Position numbers and translations under genes: made by a program
Source of the DNA: Saccoglossus kowalevskii
Taxonomy: Eukaryota > Hemichordata > Enteropneusta > Harrimaniidae
Reading direction: 5' to 3'
DNA length: 25,428 bases
NCBI RefSeq assembly: GCF_000003605.2
Contig: NW_003106096.1
Coordinates: 154,851-180,278, forward strand
Part shown: positions 18,421 through 25,428 of the stretch, in pieces
Layout of the letters: each line of letters opens with the position of its first letter
How positions within the stretch are numbered: the stretch's first letter is position 1
Notes under the pieces: model-generated
Seen by the model: the letters and a program-made list of their open reading frames with translations, nothing else
Database searches by the model: none
What the model was told of the DNA's origin: nothing

Positions 18421-21171
18421 AAAAAAAGCACATACGGGATCTGGGATCAGATCCATTCTTACATGTACAGTTGAAAAAACATGGGTGCGGCAAATATATT
18501 GCTTCATAAACTCATGTGATAAATATTCCACATTTCTTGTTCCAATGATCCAGATAGCACTGAGTGAAACAACAGACTAGATGCGTTCAAATAAATCAAT
18601 ATTTTTTTAAATGCATTATAGATATCCTATTTCTTCTTATTAATTTTAATAAAGTTGTATAAACTCAGTTCAGATGACAGAGCTATTGGGGGCTGACCAT
18701 CCCCCCCTTAGTTTTTAGTTCTTCAGGTTGACTTTGTGGTACTTTTATATTTTATTTGCTAAATGTGTGTTTGTTACATAAATGTACACCCCCCCAATCT
18801 ACCAAATGTACTCCTTTGTAAGAATTACAAACTTAGAAAGCCATCCATGAACATCTATAGTGCAGCAAGAATAATTAACATATTTGTTTTCATACTACCA
18901 GAAACTTGCATGCCAATGATTGGAAGCAGGATACAATTACAATAGTGTTAACTATAGACATAATTAATTTAAACATAAATAATAGTATGTTAGAGAGGCC
19001 ATTTTCAGGACAGAAAATCCACATCCTTAAAATAACATGTTAGCATTTCAATATCTTTTTAGAACGAAATCTGATACTGGACATTGTGAGGTATCAGAGG
19101 ATATGGCATATGTTTGTCGGAGAGAGGAAAGAAGAGGGTTAATCAGAGGACACTGACATCTCACAGCCAGACATAGTTAACTTGCTTACAATCAAAAGCA
19201 GACAAGCTTAGGTAGAAAGTAATTCTCTCTTATACCAATACTAAAACAAGAACCAAATAAAATTATAACCAGTGTTATAACATTGACATGGTGTGTGGTC
19301 ACTGAACAAGCTGCAAACAAACAAGTCTTAGAGGAAACACCCAACTATAACTATATCCTGTTTTAAAGGGGAAAATCGCCTTGATTATTGTTATAAGAAT
19401 TCTACAGACAATTTTGTTTTTGAAGACCTACATTCATGTTTAAATAATTGTGCTGCAGTCAACTAAATGTATTCATTCTGGAGACCAGAATGTAATTATG
19501 TAGATATTGCATTTATTATCTCATTTACTAAACAGGATATCTAATTGGCATATGAAAGTATCATATGACATAAATAGTACATTTTCTTTATTTATTAATA
19601 AAACACACAAGTCATGAGATGCTACGTTTCAATTATTCAAATTCATTCTGAAATGTCAAAAAATTAAATTTTATATATACAATATTATTATTAACCACAA
19701 AATGTATCACAAACGGCAAGTTTATATATACTGTGTCTGAATATTTGTATTTATTTTTCAAAACATCCTTTTGCATAAGATCTTGGTATTCTTACATGAT
19801 TTTGATCAAATAATTTATAATAATTTCTTTGGAGACAAGGATATACAGAATAGGGTCTACTTTGAAAGTGTTAAGATCACATGATGAGTATTTAACTACA
19901 GTATTTGAAACTGTCAGGTATAGCCAAAGAAATACAACAAATGTATTGAAATTATATGTTTGAATATACAGGCCATTCAGCAAACAGCCACACATAGGTC
20001 TTTCTTCTTCCATCAATTGGCCAGCTATTTAAACAATTTAGTCAAATAGTGACAATGCACTGTTCTACTCAAGTTCTCTACTTCAACTACAACATTCCAC
20101 CACTGATGGCATAACAATGATCAGGCAGTTTAGGAAAAGCTGTGTGCCTAAAAATTTGGTGGTGATACAGGCATCAAATGTGGGCCACTGTCCATAGACC
20201 ATATTGCTATTCCAACTCACAGTAAATTATGGGATAGTTCTAAGCGAAGCAAACACAACTCCACCAATCACAAAGCATATCAGCTTGTACAACCTGACAA
20301 AAAAACCTCTTAAAAACAGTGCAGCATGCTTACTTCGGCTACAAACAAAAATCAGTTTATCACAGAACCACAGTATGATATAACCATAGAAACAGCACAT
20401 CAGTAGTATTGGTATGTTAATTGAATAGTTATGCAATTGCGTCTCAAAGCATATAACATTGGATATTTACGTGTTGACCCATACACTGAACCAATATTTT
20501 ACACCAGTCAGTCAGTCACCTTTCTTTCCCCAGTATATTGTACACAGATATGCTAGGAATGCACTCCCTAACTAGTACTCTAGGCCAATTGTAGGTTATT
20601 TTTGAACATGGATAATGTGTGTACGTAATAAATTACAACTGTGTCAATTATCATGATTATAGAGCTAATTATGAGTTTAAAAATACTAATTTTGTATCTA
20701 TTTTCTTCCAGTTATATTGACAGTTTAGGGATTAAAAAGAATTAGTATTAGCAGACAATGAAGAATAAATTCTATGGTGTATTTTTAACATTTAGAAATT
20801 TCACTGATCAACCAAAATGCCAAGTGCTGTAGCACACTTCAATTTCATTTAGTATTTATTTTCCCTGAAAGTGTAAATCAGTGACATCTAAGAAAGATTT
20901 GTATGTAATTTATGACAAATCAGTGAATATCAAATGCACATGTCCAATTTGTTTTTTGCAATTGCATTACATAGTCCCTGCAAGTTCAATGTTCTATCCA
21001 TACACAGCTGAAATCCAGTTCAAAAATGCTTGATTTTGATGAATTTTCAACAATAAAATAGATGCCATTTGGAATCAGTTTATTATATGAATGGAGGTAC
21101 ACAAGTATGCACAGATGTATAATGTGAAGGTTGAAGGTGACTGGTCTAGGCATGTACGAGATGTGGGCGCG

Positions 21172-21172
<1 letters not shown>

Positions 21173-21246
<74 letters not shown>
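21173..21246. repeat. (CA)37 microsatellite
   Basis: 37 uninterrupted CA units, preceded by GGGCGCGC. The cysteine-valine open frame that crosses it on the minus strand is an artefact of the TG repeat. Confidence 0.98.
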
Positions 21247-21248
<2 letters not shown>

Positions 21249-24200
21249 GGTCAAAAATTAAATCCTCATTTTTTAATATGTCAATAGTTTAGCTGTCATA
21301 AACAAGGTGGACTAAAAAAAATTGTGTTTAGTATTTGAACTACACTTGCTCTATGGGAACAGTTTCAGAGGTCTAATATGACAGAAGTGGGATTTACACT
21401 GAATAACACCGAAAGGAACAGATGGGGAAATGAACAAATAAAAATGTTTCAGATGTTTTATGGGTGGGTGGGTGTGTAGGCATGGCACGATTCTGGAAAA
21501 GCAGGCATTTTAATTGAAAAACATCACTTGCAGACAAAAACAAATAGGCTCTTCTCAAAAACCTGAAGATGCAATGAAACCTGTTTATACCAAACATGAA
21601 GTTAGAGATGAAACCTGATTGATTTTGTTCATGACACAGAGTTCCTTGTCAGTATCCCCAAATACAAACGACCATCTAACGGGATTCATGTTCTAGACAC
21701 ACAAGACACAACATACATGTACTTCAACTTGACATTGAACTGTAATGCTGGCGTTTACACTAGCAAATAGGATTGGGTGGACCTGAAATATATATTACAA
21801 CCCCATACAAACCTCCCCTAGAGATTAGCATTGCTAAAAGTAAAACATTTATTTTTAGTGGTCACATGTTTAGGGGAGAGATGCAATTAGCTACTGGTAT
21901 ATTCTGTTACATTCAAAATAGAAACTACAGAACATTGGTTAAATTTAGTGTGTTCCTTCTATGGTATGTTTCCACAAAAACTATGCAACAAGAAAAAGGC
22001 CAGAGTAAGGCACAAGTGTTATTGAACAATGACGCAGTCAAAATCAACCTTGTCAGCTTAGAGGAACTAAGTGTTGTTTGCATACACACAGGGAATAAGA
22101 AATCAGTGATACTCAAATTAATTTTTTAAAGTGTTCATATCTTACAAAATATACACAAGACAGCAATCATCATTTGAGAATCAATACCAGCACCTCTTGC
22201 CTCATATGGAACCTAAATGACAGTGAATGTATAAAAGTCTCTGCTTTTAGTATCAGAGGTCAATTATCAAGATGATAGAGTATGTTACATCTTTCCAATG
22301 TAATACTGTTTATTTAGATTGCTTATTTCCCATGAAACACAATGCGACATTTTATTTATTCCTTAGTAGATGATGGACACATGGAAGAAAAAGGTATCAG
22401 CTTATCACCATATATGGTATTCAGCTCCATGGCAACCCATCATATAAAAGTTTACATCATTTCATGACATCATCTCACTAATTACACTTCACAACATGGC
22501 TGACTTCTCACAGTAAACATACAGAAGGCATTGAAAGATGAGGACACTACATAATTTTCCTGCATGACAGAGTAGTTGAAAACTTTATGAGAACGTACTA
22601 CTGAGTTTGAAACACATTTCCTGTTAAAAGCGATTTTCCTAACAAGCTGCTGATTCTTTAGAAGTGCTGAATATTTCTATATTTTGAGTATGAGAATCTA
22701 AATTGATCAATTCTTGGTAACTGTGTTCAAACTTGTCTCATTACCTATATATAACACTAGTCCCAGCAAAGTGAAAATGGATATTAGTGAACATCATATA
22801 CGGTACTACCCCAGGTAATAATGTAATAGGGTGAGAATAACACTCTTCACAATGTGGGGAAAAATGGATTGAGGTAAAACAAGTAAAAAAACTTTGAGAA
22901 CATGAAAAAAAGTAGACACGTGCATTTGCAACTGGATATGACAAGTAGACCAGTGTTTACTAATCGGCTATGGACCCTTCCATTACGGAGCCAGCCAAGA
23001 TAATAAAACAAATGTTGACTTAACAACTCTTCTAGCTTTTACACTTCCTTTTTACAGTCGAGGGGCTTCAGACATTGTAAAGATAACCACACCTTAGTTT
23101 TAACACAACAAATTCCCATTTTTTTGATAAAAAACAAAAAAAAAAACAATTTTACTTGAGAGATAGTTAGCAGATAGATTTAATCGCTTAAAGGGCCAGG
23201 AGCATTTCAGATCCGGAAAGAGGATGTTTGGTGAAAATATAGAACTCACCTTCAATATAATGGTTGTTGGAAACCAAAAGATGCATCCTACTATCTCTCT
23301 CATGCTTCTTTTTTAAAGTTATCTCCACACAATAGTTAAGAAGATTGGAAAGTTTGATCAACGTTGTCCACAGAGTTAAATTACATCAAAGTCCATTGGA
23401 ATTTGAATTAAGACAGCATAAATGAGGTTGACTGTCCATGTGTCTGATTTGACGAGTAAGATCTAATAAACTACTGACATAGCTCTGTTGTCATCCGCAG
23501 TATAGTACAAAATTCAGAAAAAAGACCTGACGCACCTGCCTGACCCTGCCCTAAATGGAAGATCACATTCTGAAACAGGTAGGACAAGGCAATACTGCAG
23601 GGGAAGCATTTCACTTCATGTAACATGTTTAGAGTTTTGGATGCGATATATGAAACCTTATATGAATATGAATAAAAATGATAAAGCAGTTTAAACCGAG
23701 CAGTGTAAACCGATAATCATCTGTCACCTCAATGTGATCTCCCTCCACTCACTGGCACTGATACACAATGAGTGAAGTAAAACATCCTTGTCAATCAAAG
23801 CCATGGGATTATGGTGTCAGTTTCAAGTAAACAATTTTTTTTATCACTAGTTAATGTCCACCAGGAATGACTCTTCACTGGTTGGGATCTTGACCAGTTA
23901 ATAGGGTCGGTAATTCATTAACCATCTAATGGCCTTGTCAGTTGGAAACCATGGAGCTTTTAAAGGATTGCTTGAAAGTATCTGGTCAAACGATGTAGGA
24001 AAATTCATTTCCTAAATATAATAGTATTTTACAAGTTAAATTAATGTTCACCATAAAGTGCATACAAAATAAAATTTGGTCACTTTTGTAACATCCAAGG
24101 CTTAGATTTGAGTAAACAAAGATGATGCAATAAATTACTTATTACAAGCACTGAAAAGGCTGGTCAACAATAAATGATTTATTTATTAACTTTATTAAGT

Positions 24201-24350
24201 AGTAAGACCTGGAGGCCATAGAAGAGAAAGAAGGTATTAATGGCTGGAAAACCATTTAAAACCTGACTACATTAATATGCCTGTATTGCTATAAACTAAA
24301 CCCAAGAGAAATAATCTGACTAAAATCTATTACCATCGTATACTGACTTG

Positions 24351-24434
24351 ATGTGGTGGTGGTGGTTGTTGTTGTTGTTGTCGTCATCGTCGGATGGGGA
24401 TAGGGATAGGGATAGGGATAGGGATAGGATAGGG
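24351..24434 (+). repeat. GGT/GTT repeats and GGGATA tract with G-quadruplex potential
   Basis: GTGGTGGTGGTGG and (GTT)n are followed by GGGATA repeats at 24397-24426. Six runs of three or more G (24396-24399, 24403-24405, 24409-24411, 24415-24417, 24421-24423, 24432-24434), mostly separated by ATA, satisfy the standard G-quadruplex pattern on the plus strand. TGACGTAA, a CRE-like site, follows at 24452-24459. Confidence 0.9.
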
Positions 24435-25353
24435 CGAGTTCTCTACTTAGATGACGTAACCCAGCAATGTAGATATCTAACTTTACACCACCTACCTAAT
24501 CACCCACACAGGATATGAAGCCTAATCAAACATAAACTGTAACAGGTCTACAAGCTCACTATTCAGAGATGATCAGATACTATTTCCATAGAAACCAATT
24601 CAAAATCAAAGAAAAGAAAATTTTATTTTAAATTTAGTCTGAGCTTCTCAAAAGTTGTTTTAGTAAAATCATAATTATCAAAATTGGAAAAAAAATTTTT
24701 TAAGGACCAGGAAACCACCTACTCGATTCATCCTATTAATTTTTTCTCACAGTGAAATCATTAGAACACTTGAAACTGGAGTATCCACACACAATAATAT
24801 TTATTGGTTGTGTACAGGTAAAAACAGAACAAAATTCTTGTACTGTAACAGAATATTATGTGTTTCAGAGTCACATGACATTCTTTTCAGACTAAATCAT
24901 CAAATTTGTGTTCATCTTAAATGTTGTTTGTAAAAAAAAAAAAGTTTTTCAAATACCTATTCAACCACACCTTGGAAAGTAAATATATTTAAAAGCACCA
25001 GAAATTCCTGACAATCTAACAGTTTAATAAATCTGATATGACAGTATCATGCTTTAGAGATCCTATCAGTTTTTTGTTGCCATACATACATCATAAATTA
25101 TAAACAGTTAGCACATCATAGGACTCTTAGCACATTTGGCAGTCATTTGCATATTTGAACACAGTTCCTTGAATACAATTTATAACCACGGATAAACAAT
25201 TTTGCTGGTTTGGGAGAAAATCAATATATTTACTGTTTTTGGGACACATTGTAACATTTAACTAGCTTTGGAAATAATTTAGCAACCAGTACATTTGGAA
25301 AACTAATATTTATAATATATTTATAAGATACCACAGGCAACATCAACTTCAAA

Positions 25354-25428
25354 TATACCAAGGTATAAGATGGGAGAAGGATATACCATAGTGCATGATG
25401 AGTATAGGGTGAGCATATACCAAGGTAT
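25354..25428. repeat. Start of a possible tandem repeat at the window end
   Basis: ATACCAAGGTAT occurs at 25355-25366 and again as the last 12 bases, 62 bp apart, with a related ATATACCATAGT between. It may be the beginning of an array that continues beyond the window. Confidence 0.4.

Larger units (their letters stand above)
16746..25428. other. 8.7 kb without recognisable exons: long hinge 1 intron or upstream region
   Basis: I looked for filamin signatures ([16 protein letters not shown]) on the minus strand and for other coding frames on both strands and found none. The sequence is AT-rich with scattered simple repeats. The next filamin exon upstream should encode repeat 15 or hinge 1 and must lie beyond the window, unless a short filamin form starts here. 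Confidence 0.7.

Noticed and set aside
18084-18531. Overlapping minus-strand frames of 68 and 97 codons
   Set aside because: No recognisable protein, no splice context that links to filamin, and two different frames over the same DNA.
20227-20436. Minus-strand 69-codon hydrophobic frame with an inverted CCAAT word
   Set aside because: Short and AT-driven with no known similarity; the promoter-like word alone is too weak.
20986-21243. Minus-strand frame starting with a long Cys-Val run
   Set aside because: It is the (TG)n strand of the CA microsatellite read in frame.
24397-24426. GGGATA repeat as interstitial telomere
   Set aside because: The animal telomere unit is TTAGGG; GGGATA differs and only five units are present.

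Overview
The window is AT-rich eukaryotic DNA dominated by one intron-rich gene on the minus strand. Fifteen short exons with GT-AG borders, read from about 16745 down to a stop codon at 3568-3570, encode the C-terminal half of filamin, the actin-crosslinking scaffold: end of hinge 1, nine immunoglobulin-like repeats that align one-for-one with human filamin A repeats 16-24, hinge 2, and the C-terminal dimerization repeat. From memory the match to the human protein is close and continuous. Introns, short noncoding repeats and tandemly built mobile elements fill the rest. This suggests a bilaterian invertebrate, probably marine (hemichordate, mollusc or similar); the sequence alone does not settle the phylum.

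Layout from left to right: 1-240 holds what looks like a short LTR of a Ty3/gypsy-like element cut by the window edge. 251-1310 is a tandem array with a period near 156 bp, interrupted by a CGGACG-rich block and a hairpin. 1320-1900 is a GC-richer patch I cannot assign. About 1900-3567 is 3' UTR and downstream flank of filamin. 3568-16745 is the filamin gene. Its largest insertions are a 30-bp minisatellite of about 46 units (9640-11096) and a 906-bp element with terminal inverted repeats, internal 140-bp units and a terminal hairpin (13347-14252). 16746-25428 has no recognisable exon on either strand. It contains a (CA)37 microsatellite, a GGGATA G-quadruplex tract and a few possible regulatory patches, and is either a very long intron within the hinge 1 region or the upstream region of a short filamin form.

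All 14 introns between the exons are phase 1, and every internal exon is a multiple of three, so single-exon skipping would keep the frame. The main open questions are the acceptor choice at the first exon, the missing upstream exons (possible internal promoter for a short filamin), and the origin of the two repeat elements that share the same monomer / CGGACG / hairpin design.
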